Assembly (NCBI RefSeq): GCF_003478505.1 | Contig: NZ_QUFI01000047.1 | Coordinates: 1-19,292 of the forward strand | Reading direction: 5' to 3' | Origin: Clostridium sp. AF27-2AA | GTDB lineage: Bacteria > Bacillota > Clostridia > Lachnospirales > Lachnospiraceae | DNA length: 19,292 nt | In this document: piece after piece, positions 8,322 to 16,689 of the stretch | How positions within the stretch are numbered: position 1 is the stretch's first letter | Layout of the letters: every line of letters starts with the position of its first letter | Notes under the pieces: model-generated | Database searches by the model: none | Seen by the model: the letters and a program-made list of their open reading frames with translations, nothing else | Told to the model about the DNA's origin: nothing | Translations under genes and position numbers: made by a program

Positions 8322-9938
8322 TTATGCGTTCTCCGGCATACTTTCTACAGCTGCCCGCTCGATCGGCAGACCTGCGTGATAGCGTACCATAAACTCGTCG
8401 AAGCCCTTCACATCCTCTGCATCCGGCTCCATGACAGTTCCGTGCTGGCCGCCGAATACCTTCTTCTCCAGGTAAGCGTCCAGAGTCTCGCCATCTTCCT
8501 TCCATACACGGTAAGCGGCAAGAAGTGCTGCGCCCCATGCGCCGCCCTCTCCTGCGGTCTCCATGACCTCAACCGGGACACCGGCTGCGGCTGCCATGAT
8601 CTTCTGGCCTACGCCTTTGGTCTTAAACAGGCCGCCGTGTCCAAGGAGGACATCCAGCTTTACCTGTTCATCACGGAACAGGATATCCAGACCAGTCTTT
8701 AACGCGCCAAGGGAGGTATACAAATGGGTTCTCATAAAGTTTGCCAGATTGAATTTATCATCCGGACGGCGTACGAACAGCGGGCGTCCCTCTTCAAAAC
8801 CGGTGATGTGTTCGCCAGAGAAGTAGTTGTATGCCAGCAGGCCGCCACAGTCCTTGTCTCCCTCTAATGCCTTATTGTAAAGGACACCGAACAGGCGGTT
8901 CATGTCAACCTCCATGCCCATGCTCTCCATAAACTCTCTGAACAGACCGACCCATGCGTTTAAGTCGGAGGTGCAGTTATTGCAGTGTACCATGCCTACC
9001 AGGTCGCCGGCTGGTGTGGTAACCAGGTCAATCTCCGGATGAACCTTCTTCAATTCTTTTTCCAGAACTACCATGGCAAACACGCTGGTGCCTGCGGATA
9101 CGTTTCCGGTACGGACCTTTACGCTGTTGGTGGCAGTCATGCCGGTACCAGCGTCGCCCTCCGGCGGACACATCGGAATGCCAGCCTCCAGATTGCCGCT
9201 TACATCAAGCAGTTTTGCTCCCTCTGCAGTTAAGCTGCCCGCGTCCTCGCCTGCCACCAGGGCCTTCGGCAGAATGTCGCGCAGCTTCCAGGAATACCCC
9301 TTGTCTGCCACCAGAGCGTCAAACTTCTCTACCATCTTCTGGTCAAAGTCATGGTTGTGGATGTCTACCGGGAACATACCGGCTACATCACCGATACCAA
9401 GCACCTTCTGGCCGGTGAGTTTCCAGTGTACATAACCCTCCAGGGTGATCATATAGTCAATATCCGGTACATGAGCTTCTCCGTTTAAAATCGCCTGATA
9501 CAGATGGGCGATGCTCCAGCGCTGCGGGATCGGATACGCAAACAGCTCCGTCAGCTTCTCAGATGCCTCTGCGGTAATGGTATTTCTCCAGGTGCGGAAC
9601 GGAACCAGAAGCTCCCCGGATTTGTCAAATACCATATAGCCGTGCATCATGGCGCTGATGCCGATGCCGCCGACCGCATGCAGGTTCTCGCCGTACTGGC
9701 TCTTTACATCCTCTGCCAGCTTTGCGTAGGCGTCCTGGATGCCGGTCCAGATATCCTCCAGCGTATAAGTCCAGATGCCGTCTGTCAGGCGGTTCTCCCA
9801 GTCATGGGCACCGGACGCGATGGGCGTATGATCCTCCCCTACTAAAACAGCTTTGATTCGGGTGGAACCGAACTCGATGCCGAGAGCGGTCTTCTTTTCC
9901 CGGATCCACTGTGCGATGGTTTCTTTGTTTGCACTCAT
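8322..9938 (-). CDS. FGGY-family carbohydrate kinase, probable ribulokinase
   Basis: This 538-residue kinase of the FGGY family should phosphorylate a pentulose with ATP. The N-terminal phosphate-binding strand is [11 protein letters not shown] (20-30). The region around residues 260-285 (EGDAGTG...GNVSAGTS) carries the catalytic aspartate D262, and GHGG (433-436) plus the later [12 protein letters not shown] form the nucleotide pocket. It is not a close match to classical E. coli AraB; it resembles the clostridial kinases associated with arabinose use. Followed directly by araD, L-ribulose is the likeliest substrate, with D-xylulose as the alternative. AAGGAGG precedes the ATG at 9 nt. It is the first gene of the pentose module, with a candidate promoter just upstream. 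Confidence 0.87.
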   Translation of the reverse strand: MSANKETIAQWIREKKTALGIEFGSTRIKAVLVGEDHTPIASGAHDWENRLTDGIWTYTLEDIWTGIQDAYAKLAEDVKSQYGENLHAVGGIGISAMMHGYMVFDKSGELLVPFRTWRNTITAEASEKLTELFAYPIPQRWSIAHLYQAILNGEAHVPDIDYMITLEGYVHWKLTGQKVLGIGDVAGMFPVDIHNHDFDQKMVEKFDALVADKGYSWKLRDILPKALVAGEDAGSLTAEGAKLLDVSGNLEAGIPMCPPEGDAGTGMTATNSVKVRTGNVSAGTSVFAMVVLEKELKKVHPEIDLVTTPAGDLVGMVHCNNCTSDLNAWVGLFREFMESMGMEVDMNRLFGVLYNKALEGDKDCGGLLAYNYFSGEHITGFEEGRPLFVRRPDDKFNLANFMRTHLYTSLGALKTGLDILFRDEQVKLDVLLGHGGLFKTKGVGQKIMAAAAGVPVEVMETAGEGGAWGAALLAAYRVWKEDGETLDAYLEKKVFGGQHGTVMEPDAEDVKGFDEFMVRYHAGLPIERAAVESMPENA

Positions 9939-9969
9939 GCGTATGATCCTCCTTGCATTTTATAAAGCC

Positions 9970-9998
9970 ATTTTACTACTTTTCCACAAAATTGTCTT
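9970..9998 (-). promoter_or_regulatory. Candidate promoter of the kinase-araD unit
   Basis: AAGACA (9993-9998) and TAAAAT (9970-9975) are 17 nt apart on the minus strand, matching the consensus at 4/6 and 5/6. This leaves a leader of about 25-30 nt with AAGGAGG. The rest of the 9939-10165 gap is AT-rich and holds GTTTTGCGG/CGCAAAAC-like inverted words and TGTCACA (10026-10032), possible regulator sites. Nothing else is supported there. Confidence 0.45.
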
Positions 9999-10165
9999 GT
10001 GTTTTGCGGCTGTTTTTTATATTTCTGTCACAATGTTGTACTTTCTTTCGCAAAACAGCAAAATCCTGTCATGTGTTTTTGGCTGGATTTTGTCGAATAT
10101 TGCCAGTTGTTTCTGGTAATCATTTCTTTCTGTGTAATCTATTTTAAATACAAATTTTTCAGCCA

Positions 10166-11422
10166 TCATATGATCCGCCGCACGCTTAAGATCGTGCGGT
10201 AAGCCGCATAACTGGTAATAATGCCGTTTCTGGAATTGCTGGCATGGACAATCTGTCCGTCTCCAATGTAAATACCGATGTGCCCCGCATAGCAGATCAG
10301 GTCCCCCGGTTCCGCATCGGAAAACGCGACTTCCACACCGGCTGAGCGCTGCTCTGCAGAGGTGCGCGGAAGCGTTATGCCAAAATGCTTATAGACACTC
10401 TGGACAAATCCGGAACAGTCCGCGCCGTTTGTCAGGCTGGTTCCGCCCCATACATAAGGATTCCCCAGAAAAGAAAGTCCGTAATCCGCAATTTTTCGGC
10501 CGCGTTCGGTTCCTCCCATACTCTTTGTCATGCCGGTGGAAGGTCCTGATGCCGGACCATCCTGATTTCCTGTCCTGTTTCCGGAACCGGGACCTTGTCC
10601 AGCCTTGCCATTATCAGCCGCAAGCGCATTCTCCAGCTTTCGGATTTCCTGATTCTGCTCTTCCACAAGTTTTACGTAGGCATTTGCCCGGGCTTTTGCA
10701 TCTTCCATTTGTTTCGCAAACTGACGCGCATTCTTTCGGCTCTCCCTGAGGGTCATCTCCAGCGTTTCCTGCTGGCTTTTCTGTTCCTCCTTCATCGTTT
10801 CCAGCTCCGCTTCCCGGTTCATGGATTCTTCCTGCTTTTCATGGGCCAGATTCTTGGTGTTCTGGTATTCCTCCAGCTTTTTCCGGTCATATTTGTAAAG
10901 GGCCTGCACGTATTCCCTGCGGTTAAACAGACTGGATAAGGTCCGGGCACCCAGAAACATATCCAGATATCCCTCCCGCTTATTTTCATACAAAAAGCGG
11001 ATCCGCTCTTTCATAGCCTGATACTGCTCCTGTTCCTTCCGCGCTGCCTCGTCACGCTCCTTTTTTGCCCTGGCAAGATTCTGTTTTTCTGTATCAATTT
11101 CCTGTTTTAACAATTCCTGCTCAGCAAGAAGTCCGGATAATTCTTTTATCAGCGCATCGGCCTTCACCGTTTCTTCTTTCTGGCTCTTTGCTGCCTCCTG
11201 CACCTTTTTGTCAGCCTCTTCTTTCTGCCTTCTGGCTTCTTCCCACTTCTGCCTCGCTTCCTCTAGCTGTCCGGCTGTCTGAGGTGTCTGCACCAGGAAG
11301 CGTCCCGGCTCCAAACCATTTCCGGGCCTTGCAGACGCCTCAGCCGGAACTGTCAGCACCACAACTACTGCTAAAGCTGTAAGTACTGCCGACATCCCCT
11401 TTAGAATCCGGTCCATCCGCAT
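10166..11422 (-). CDS. Secreted coiled-coil NlpC/P60 peptidoglycan hydrolase
   Basis: This 418-residue cell-wall endopeptidase has a signal peptide at residues 1-30 (cleavage probably after AEA), a long charged coiled coil at about 50-268, a Gly/Ser/Asn-rich linker at 270-305 and a C-terminal NlpC/P60 domain. The catalytic triad is visible: C336 in GADCSGF, H381 in GHIGIYIG and H393 in VHASN. Such enzymes cleave the stem peptide (D-Glu-diamino acid bond) during growth or cell separation; the coiled coil resembles the autoinhibitory PcsB/CwlO-type region. Its ATG overlaps the TAA of the upstream coiled-coil gene by one base, so translation is probably coupled. An in-frame ATG at codon 3 is an alternative start. 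Confidence 0.93.
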   Translation of the reverse strand: MRMDRILKGMSAVLTALAVVVVLTVPAEASARPGNGLEPGRFLVQTPQTAGQLEEARQKWEEARRQKEEADKKVQEAAKSQKEETVKADALIKELSGLLAEQELLKQEIDTEKQNLARAKKERDEAARKEQEQYQAMKERIRFLYENKREGYLDMFLGARTLSSLFNRREYVQALYKYDRKKLEEYQNTKNLAHEKQEESMNREAELETMKEEQKSQQETLEMTLRESRKNARQFAKQMEDAKARANAYVKLVEEQNQEIRKLENALAADNGKAGQGPGSGNRTGNQDGPASGPSTGMTKSMGGTERGRKIADYGLSFLGNPYVWGGTSLTNGADCSGFVQSVYKHFGITLPRTSAEQRSAGVEVAFSDAEPGDLICYAGHIGIYIGDGQIVHASNSRNGIITSYAAYRTILSVRRII

Positions 11423-12930
11423 TATGCCTCTGCCTCCGCAGCCTGGGCTTTTTTGTCTTCGGATACTTCTTTTTTCCCTAATGCTTTTTTTTCTGCGTCC
11501 TCCTGTTTTGCTTCTTCCGTTTGTTTTGCTTCTTCCGTTTGTTTTTTTTCTTCCGCCTGTTTTGTTTCTTCCATTTGTTTTACTTCTTCCGCTTGTTTTG
11601 CTTCCTCCGCCTGTTTTTCTTCCGCCGCCTGTTTTGCCGCAGCAGCCTCTGCTGCTCTGACCGCAAGCATCTTGCGCGTTTTTTCCGGACTTTCCAGCAT
11701 AAGCGCCTGCAATTCCCGAACATAACCACTTAAGTTCTGATTGTTTTCCTCCATGGCTTTGCGGATTCCTCTTACCAGCTTCTGCCTGGATGTTTCTTCG
11801 TTTCCCTGCTGTACCGGATTTGCTTTTTCATAAGCAGACAGTGCTGTATCCAGGGCTTTATATTCCGCAGAATCCTCCTGCCGAAGTTCAAAATTACGGT
11901 ATGCCGCGAAGGAATCCACACTAGCCCGCTTTCCAAAGTCCAGATAACGCTTCAGCGTCTCCTGCACCTTCTTTAATTCCCGCGGGGAAAACATGGATAC
12001 CTCCTGTTCCATCTGCCGGCTTAACTGCTCCAGTCCATAAATGCTGTGAAAAAGCCCATACTGTGCCTGCCGCAGCGGCGTGCTTTCTTTTATAAGGGCC
12101 TGCTGCGTTCCATTTTCACCAGTCTGCGCGTTTCCCTCTTCTCTGCCATTTGCATTTCCATATCCGGTTTTTTTTATGATCTGGCGAATCTTAAAGGCAA
12201 ATTTCAGCCGCCGGAATCCTTCCTCTGTCAAACCCGTGCTTTTTGCCGTTTCGTCCTGCAGGGAAAACTGGTCTGAAAAGATCATGCGGGAAATCCGTGC
12301 TACCTCCTTCACCGGTTCTCCGGTTTTCGGATCCCGCATTTTCCCGGTCAGTTTTTCAATCATATAGCTCTCCGCCGCATCCAGCACATTCTGAAGCGCT
12401 GCTGCAGCTGCCGGACTGTCCGCTCCTTCCCGGAGCAGCGCAGACTGATAAGCTTTCAGCCGGTCCGCGATCCGTTTAAACTCCGAAGAAGAAAAGATCG
12501 TTTTTTCTTTTTCCACAGCCTCCAGGGCCACCTGAATCCTGGCGTTCCGGACCATCTCTCCGTGATATGGAACCATGAGCTGGTCTGTTTCTTCTTCCTC
12601 CAGGACTTCCTGGATCAGATTCATGGTCTCTCCGTATTGATGAACCGCTTCTGTATACGCCTGCGCCTCGGTCAGACACTCCCGCAAGCTCTCTGTCACA
12701 TCCTCTGCCGGCGCGTCTTCCGGCTTATCCGGATTCTGAAGTTTTTGTGCCTCGCCACGTATCCGGTCGAAAAGCCGTTCCCGCACCCTGCTGTAGAGGA
12801 CATCCTCTTCGTTTGTGTAACGGTCAAACTCTGCCAGATACCCCTTCAGTGCTTTAAATTTTTTCCCTTTCGCAAGCTCAGCCAGTTTTTTTCTTGCCTG
12901 GCGGTACTGACTCAGATGGTTCAGATACGT
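11422..12930 (-). pseudogene. Coiled-coil protein of unknown function, 5' truncated
   Basis: I do not recognise this family. The frame is open from codon ACG at 12930 to the TAA at 11424, giving about 502 codons. It has no ATG near its beginning: the first usable start is a GTG at 12786 with no good ribosome binding site. The residues before that GTG (for example KKLAELAKGKKFKALKGYL) look like the same charged helical protein, so the true N-terminus is missing. The body is helical and Glu/Lys/Gln-rich with no signal peptide or membrane segment visible. The C-terminal 80 residues are a degenerate hexad repeat of the KQxEEx type, then KKAQAAEAEA. It is joined out of frame to the binding-protein fragment at about 12931-12940 and coupled to the P60 hydrolase gene downstream. 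Confidence 0.7.
11505..11640 (-). repeat. 18-bp tandem repeat encoding KQxEEx hexads
   Basis: About seven imperfect copies of an 18-bp unit (plus-strand form GCTTCTTCCGTTTGTTTT) encode K-Q-(A/T/M)-E-E-(A/K/V/T) hexads near the end of the coiled-coil protein. The unit is a multiple of three, so copy-number change would keep the frame. Length variation between strains is likely. Confidence 0.85.
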
Positions 12931-13472
12931 CTAATAGCGGCATATGGATGGAACAGCTTGATATCGATGGTAAAATCATCCACAATCTTAGTATTATCTG
13001 CGTCAAATGCCTCATAGGTGGATGCACTGATGGAGGTTGTTTTCGCCTTCTGGATCATAAAAAGAACATCCTTCGCGGTAAACTGTACTCCATTGTGGAA
13101 GTAGACATCATCACGGAGTTTCATGCGGAGAGTCAGGTCATCTAACCACTCCCACTCAGTCGCCAGCTCCGGGTCTACGGAACCATCCGGATTTTCGTGA
13201 ACCAGATGGTTGTACATCTGTCTCTGTACAGCCCAGTTGGTTGCACGGTTGGTTTCCTGCGGATCCATGGAAGTCATATCTTCCACGATGGCACATACCA
13301 GAGTATCCTTCGGAGTTCCGGTTTTTGCAGTGTCAGAAGCGGCATCCGTTCCGGCCTCTGCCGATGCAGCCGCGGTGTCCTGGCTGCTGGCTGCATATTT
13401 TCCCTTGCAGCCGGTGAGTGCGGTGGATAACATCAGTGCTGCCATCATCATGGCCAGTGTTCTTTTTTTCAT
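12921..13472 (-). pseudogene. Truncated oligopeptide-type ABC binding lipoprotein (SBP family 5)
   Basis: Only the first 180 or so residues of a protein family that usually has 500-550 are present. The N-terminus is a lipoprotein signal with lipobox LTGC (C22) and a Ser/Ala/Thr/Asp-rich linker. It is followed by family-5 hallmarks: TSMDPQET, YNHLVHENPDGSVDPELATEWEW, LRDDVYFHNG and FTAKDVLFMIQKA. The homology stops at KLFHPYAAI; the last codons (RRI then TGA) come from the joined sequence. GAGGAGG precedes the ATG and the creatininase-family gene ends 24 bp upstream, so the two formed an operon. The permease and ATPase genes expected next are missing. A lone N-terminal lobe should not bind substrate. 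It is a broken gene or an assembly join. Confidence 0.88.
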
Positions 13473-13496
13473 AATTTTTCCTCCTCGCTGTCAGAC

Positions 13497-14234
13497 TCAC
13501 TTAAATTCAAAATTCATATATTCCACAATGCGGTCAACGCATTTGTTTACGATCTTTTCACCTTTCTCTCTCGTACCGATGGTTGCGTCTCCCACGATCG
13601 CGTTCGGTGTCTTTTTATCAAAAGGTACATAACGGATTACATCGGAGAAGTCGGTGTATAATTCCTTCGGTGGTTCAATTCTCTGGGCCCGCTCCATATG
13701 TACCAGTTCCGGACACAGGTAAAGCATGACGGAGGTTCCGCACTCGCTCGCATGACCGTGTGCCATGTAGCCGCTTAACTCAAATACATCGCCGCCGTTG
13801 GTGTTTGTGAATCTCCACCAGTCGATCTGTCCGCATTTGATGTCGTATTTGGTCTGAAACTGTCTTGCGTAGTAGCTGATCGCATCTACGTTTCCCGCAT
13901 GGCCCGTCACAAACAGAAAATGTTTAAAGCCATATTTTACGAGGTTCTCAAACAGCTCTTTGATGATCAGCTCGAAGGTCGATTTGGAAAATGTAATCGT
14001 TCCCGGATAACAAGTAAGGGAATTGGATTCTCCAATCGGAATCATCGGGGCGATCAGTGCTCCCGTTCTCTCTGCGACTCTCTCAGAAATTGCCATAGCA
14101 GCGATTGCGTCTGCTCCCATCGGAAGATGAGGACCATAAATCTCACATGCTCCGGTTGGAACAATAATTGTATCGGTCTCTTTTCTCCTCTGGTCAAATT
14201 CTGACCAGCTCATCTGGTCCATACGATAAACCAT
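13497..14234 (-). CDS. Creatininase-family amidohydrolase
   Basis: This 245-residue protein belongs to the creatininase superfamily of metal-dependent amidohydrolases, which includes creatininase, MftE and formamide hydrolases. The metal-binding signature is present in variant form: GACEIYGPHLPMGAD (28-42), where the usual EQHGPHLP has Tyr33 for His. VTGHAGN (109-115) stands for GHGGN, and HASECGTS (161-168) for the usual HAGExETS. The reaction is unknown; a cyclic amide or a small peptide-like compound imported by the adjacent (now broken) ABC system is an inference. It is preceded by GAGGAG and by a candidate GntR operator overlapping its promoter, and followed by the binding-protein fragment 24 bp away. 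No membrane segment or signal peptide is seen. Confidence 0.88.
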   Translation of the reverse strand: MVYRMDQMSWSEFDQRRKETDTIIVPTGACEIYGPHLPMGADAIAAMAISERVAERTGALIAPMIPIGESNSLTCYPGTITFSKSTFELIIKELFENLVKYGFKHFLFVTGHAGNVDAISYYARQFQTKYDIKCGQIDWWRFTNTNGGDVFELSGYMAHGHASECGTSVMLYLCPELVHMERAQRIEPPKELYTDFSDVIRYVPFDKKTPNAIVGDATIGTREKGEKIVNKCVDRIVEYMNFEFK

Positions 14235-14262
14235 AATTGCGCGCTCCTCTCACAGTATTTTC

Positions 14263-14296
14263 ATTGTTAATACAATCATTTATTAGTTGTGGTAAA
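14263..14296 (-). promoter_or_regulatory. Promoter and GntR-type operator of the creatininase unit
   Basis: The palindrome ATTGT-TAAT-ACAAT (14263-14276) has the form bound by GntR/FCD regulators. It covers the candidate -10 TATTAA (14267-14272), whose -35 TTTACC lies 18 nt upstream (14291-14296). The FCD regulator encoded at 14443-15102 is the obvious candidate to bind here and repress. Confidence 0.55.
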
Positions 14297-14300
14297 TGGT

Positions 14301-14341
14301 AAAAAAAAGACAGAGTACCTCTATTAGCCGACGTCTCTGTC
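14301..14341 (-). terminator. Terminator of the GntR regulator gene
   Basis: On the minus strand GACAGAG (14335-14341) and CTCTGTC (14309-14315) form a 7-bp stem, with possible extra pairs inside, followed by eight T. It separates the regulator from the creatininase unit. The stretch 14342-14442 before it is AT-rich and holds a 21-bp palindrome. Confidence 0.75.
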
Positions 14342-14347
14342 GTATGA

Positions 14348-14368
14348 AATTAAATTTAAAATTTAATT
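14348..14368. repeat. AT-rich perfect palindrome
   Basis: AATTAAATTT and AAATTTAATT flank a single A, giving a palindrome with 10-bp arms. It lies between the 3' end of the GntR gene and its terminator. No role is clear. Confidence 0.6.
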
Positions 14369-14442
14369 CAAACTATATATAGCATGTTTGATTTTTATTG
14401 TCAATCTGAATTTTTGTTTTAATGTGGTAAAGTGTTACTAAC

Positions 14443-15102
14443 TTAAAGTTTGGAATCCTGCATTTTAGCCGCACTGACAATGCGCTCCATGGAAAGAAAA
14501 ATATGCTGATGAAGCTCCCGGAGAGCCTGTTCTTTCTGATTCTGAATGATGGCCTCCATCAGATGAATATGCCGGTCATTGGCCTGAATCTGCTGATCCG
14601 GCCAGCACTCCACAGCATATTTGATGCCGATAAAGCGGTTCAGCACCGGAATATAGGCCTCATAAAGACAGGTATTTCCGGTCAGGCGCACCAGGCTTCT
14701 GTGAAATTCCAGATCTGCCTTTACGCATTCCAGCTCTTCTCCCGATTTCATTTTGCCCCGGCATTCCAGCGCCATATCGTAAAGCTGGCTTAACACGGGA
14801 TGATTTCCGGAACCCAGATACTGTTCTATTGCATACTGCTCAAACAAATAACGGACCTCACAGATTTCCCGGATCTGCTTTTCATCCGGAACCGGAATAA
14901 AATATTTTCCACCGCTGCTCACTTCCAAAATTTTTTCACTGGCCAGGCGCTTTAAGGCCTGGATAACCGGTGTGCGGCTAATCTGAAAAGATTCTGTCAG
15001 TGCCGCCGGATCAATTTTCTCTCCGGCATGAAATACACCGTTGTAAAGTTCGTCAATAAACAGGTCATAAACCATCTCATCCAGTCCCCGCTTTAAATTC
15101 AT
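14443..15102 (-). CDS. GntR-family regulator, FCD subfamily
   Basis: This is a 219-residue transcription factor. Residues 1-70 form the winged helix-turn-helix (GEKIDPAALTESFQISRTPVIQALKRL, then a wing with GGKYFIPVP). Residues about 75-210 form the all-helical FCD effector domain, with the D-x-x-x-H and later H-x-H metal/ligand-type residues (DLEFHRSL and DRHIHLMEAI). FCD members usually respond to organic or amino acids. It is followed by a terminator and then by the creatininase unit, whose promoter holds a matching palindrome, so local repression is likely. The ATG is preceded by AGGGAG. A TATAAT at 15126-15131 is a possible -10 for the gene. Confidence 0.92.
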   Translation of the reverse strand: MNLKRGLDEMVYDLFIDELYNGVFHAGEKIDPAALTESFQISRTPVIQALKRLASEKILEVSSGGKYFIPVPDEKQIREICEVRYLFEQYAIEQYLGSGNHPVLSQLYDMALECRGKMKSGEELECVKADLEFHRSLVRLTGNTCLYEAYIPVLNRFIGIKYAVECWPDQQIQANDRHIHLMEAIIQNQKEQALRELHQHIFLSMERIVSAAKMQDSKL

Positions 15103-15125
15103 ACGCCATCTCCCTGTTCCAAATG

Positions 15126-15131
15126 ATTATA
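15126..15131 (-). promoter_or_regulatory. Candidate -10 of the GntR regulator
   Basis: A perfect TATAAT reads on the minus strand about 24 nt upstream of the ATG. The -35 is unclear. An alternative pair is TTGACG, further upstream, with a weak -10. Confidence 0.35.
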
Positions 15132-15185
15132 ATTTACTCACCAATCTAACATATCTCTGCCAGAACGTCAATTTCTATTCTTGTT

Positions 15186-15476
15186 TTGAAATCAAAAAAC
15201 GCTGAGTCTTTTTATATAAAGCAATCCTACATCGACAGTAACGGAAAATCTACCTCTCGGACAATCCGCAAACTTGGAACATTAAAAGAATTGTTAGTTG
15301 AACATGGTCCCACCAGAGACGATGTTATGGCCTGGGCAAAATGTGATCTGATTCAGTCAGAGCTATATCGCAATTTCCTGATCTGTTTTCTGGCACCGTT
15401 CATTTATCGTCTGCTCGAAAAAAAGCTCGAGCGGAAATATACATGTGAAGAATTATTGTCAACATTGGTAGAATAA
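15186..15476 (+). pseudogene. Internally deleted IS transposase remnant (IS4/IS1634-like)
   Basis: The 96-residue frame fuses two ends of a transposase. Residues 1-51 (KSKNAESFYIKQSY...RTIRKLGTLKELL...VMAWAK) resemble the N-terminus of IS4/IS1634-type transposases. Residues 57-96 (LYRNFLICFLAPFIYRLLEKKLERKYTCEELLSTL) resemble their extreme C-terminus. The whole catalytic middle is gone. The frame opens with TTG, and no ATG or clear ribosome binding site is seen. Just downstream, TTGACTGTCAAAGATGGG (about 15508-15525) looks like an element end. I could not find a matching left inverted repeat. Not functional; family assignment is from memory. Confidence 0.72.
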
Positions 15477-15563
15477 GGCTTTCAGCGGTGTTTTGATAAA
15501 TTTGACTGTCAAAGATGGGATATTAACCCATTCTGTCTAAAACCGCAAGAAAGTTTCACCATC

Positions 15564-15616
15564 AAGAAAGGGCAGGCTTACCATAGTCTCTCCCCTATGG
15601 CAGCCTGCCTTTCTTT
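15564..15616. terminator. Bidirectional terminator
   Basis: AAGAAAGGGCAGGCT and AGCCTGCCTTTCTTT form a long stem, extended inside by CCATAG/CTATGG. T-rich sequence follows in both directions. On the minus strand it lies 22 nt beyond the stop of the binding-protein gene and so ends the four-gene ABC operon. Confidence 0.88.
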
Positions 15617-15637
15617 TCATTTTAATACTTCAATAAT

Positions 15638-16672
15638 TTACTGGATAAACAATGTATTGACATCCAGGGGCTCATCAATCATGCCGGACTCCAGCATAAA
15701 ATCTGCGGTTTTCTGGAAGCCTTCCTTGTCATCGTCGCTGATGTCCAGGGAGAAATCGTAGTAGCCGTACATATCTTTGACAGCTTCCTCATCCAGATCC
15801 AGTTCCTTGGCCACGATACTTATGGTCTTGTCTGGATTCTCTTTCATGAAGTCCGCGATCTCCTGCTGGGACTTCTCAAGCTGTGCAATTACCTCCGGAT
15901 GCTCATCATAGAACTTCTGAGTAGTTGCCACTGCGATAATGGCTTTGATGAGGCCCTCGCCGTCGATTACCTTGTGGCAGCCCTGCTTCTCTGCGTTGTA
16001 AGCAGCTGCGCCTGCCAGTAAAGCTACATCTACGCTGCCGCCGTCCAGACCGGCTTTTGCGTCCGGAATGCTCATATTCACGTAATTGACATCATCCAGG
16101 GTCATATCCGCCTGTGCCAGATAAGATACTAACAGCTCATGCAGGTTGGTTCCGGTCGGGCCTGCAATGGTCTTGCCTTTTAAGCTCTCCGGGCTGGTTA
16201 AGGTGTCATCCTTGGAGTACATGCAGAATGCCTTCGGGGAACGGCTGTACATGTTTAATACTTTAATATCTGCGCCGTTTGCTGCAGACAGGATCACAGA
16301 AGTTGCTCCTACCGCGTACAGAACCTGTACATCACCGGATGCCAGAGCCTGAGTCTGGTCTGCGCCGGAAGTCAGCTCCGCATAATCTGTGGTAATTCCC
16401 ATCTCGCCAAAGTCCTTTGCGAAAATACCCTGATCCTTCTCGATGATGGTCGGTACGTTTAATGGAGAAGTAACGTAGGTAAATACCAGTTTGTCGAGAT
16501 CAGATTTTGCTGCCTCACTCTCGTTTGCGGTGGTCTCTTCCGCAGAAGTCTCCTCCACGCTGCTCTCTGCCACAGTAGTCTCTGCCTCCGTCTCTTTCTT
16601 AGAACTGCCGCATCCGGTCAGGGATGATACGGTCATGCATGCTGCAAGGCCCAGTGCGATCCATTTTCTCAT
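15638..16672 (-). CDS. ABC transporter substrate-binding lipoprotein (SsuA/NrtA/TauA-like)
   Basis: This 344-residue lipoprotein captures the substrate for the ABC importer encoded just upstream. A signal peptide ends in the lipobox LTGC (C21), followed by a Ser/Thr/Glu-rich linker to about residue 57. The mature part has the NMT1/SsuA-like layout: VFTYVTSPLNVPTIIEKDQGIF, a SGADQTQALASGDVQVLYAVGATSVILS helix, LKGKTIAGPTGT and the GGSVDVALLAGAAAYNAEK hinge region. The family carries sulfonates, nitrate, thiamine precursors and other small compounds; no residue I can see fixes the ligand. GAGGAGG overlaps the stop of the ATPase gene. It is the last gene of the operon, 17 nt after the ATPase and 22 nt before a strong terminator. 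Confidence 0.93.
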   Translation of the reverse strand: MRKWIALGLAACMTVSSLTGCGSSKKETEAETTVAESSVEETSAEETTANESEAAKSDLDKLVFTYVTSPLNVPTIIEKDQGIFAKDFGEMGITTDYAELTSGADQTQALASGDVQVLYAVGATSVILSAANGADIKVLNMYSRSPKAFCMYSKDDTLTSPESLKGKTIAGPTGTNLHELLVSYLAQADMTLDDVNYVNMSIPDAKAGLDGGSVDVALLAGAAAYNAEKQGCHKVIDGEGLIKAIIAVATTQKFYDEHPEVIAQLEKSQQEIADFMKENPDKTISIVAKELDLDEEAVKDMYGYYDFSLDISDDDKEGFQKTADFMLESGMIDEPLDVNTLFIQ

Positions 16673-16689
16673 AACTCTTGTTTCCTCCT

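Noticed and set aside
10178..10199. CCGCACG/CGTGCGG hairpin at the 3' end of the P60 gene
   Set aside because: It lies inside the last codons and no U-tract follows directly; not accepted as a terminator.
11505..11640. Short tandem repeats as a possible CRISPR array
   Set aside because: Units are contiguous with no spacers and encode an in-frame protein hexad.
12562..13017. Plus-strand frame of 151 codons crossing the junction
   Set aside because: It is antisense to both broken genes and has no recognisable features; an artefact of the join.
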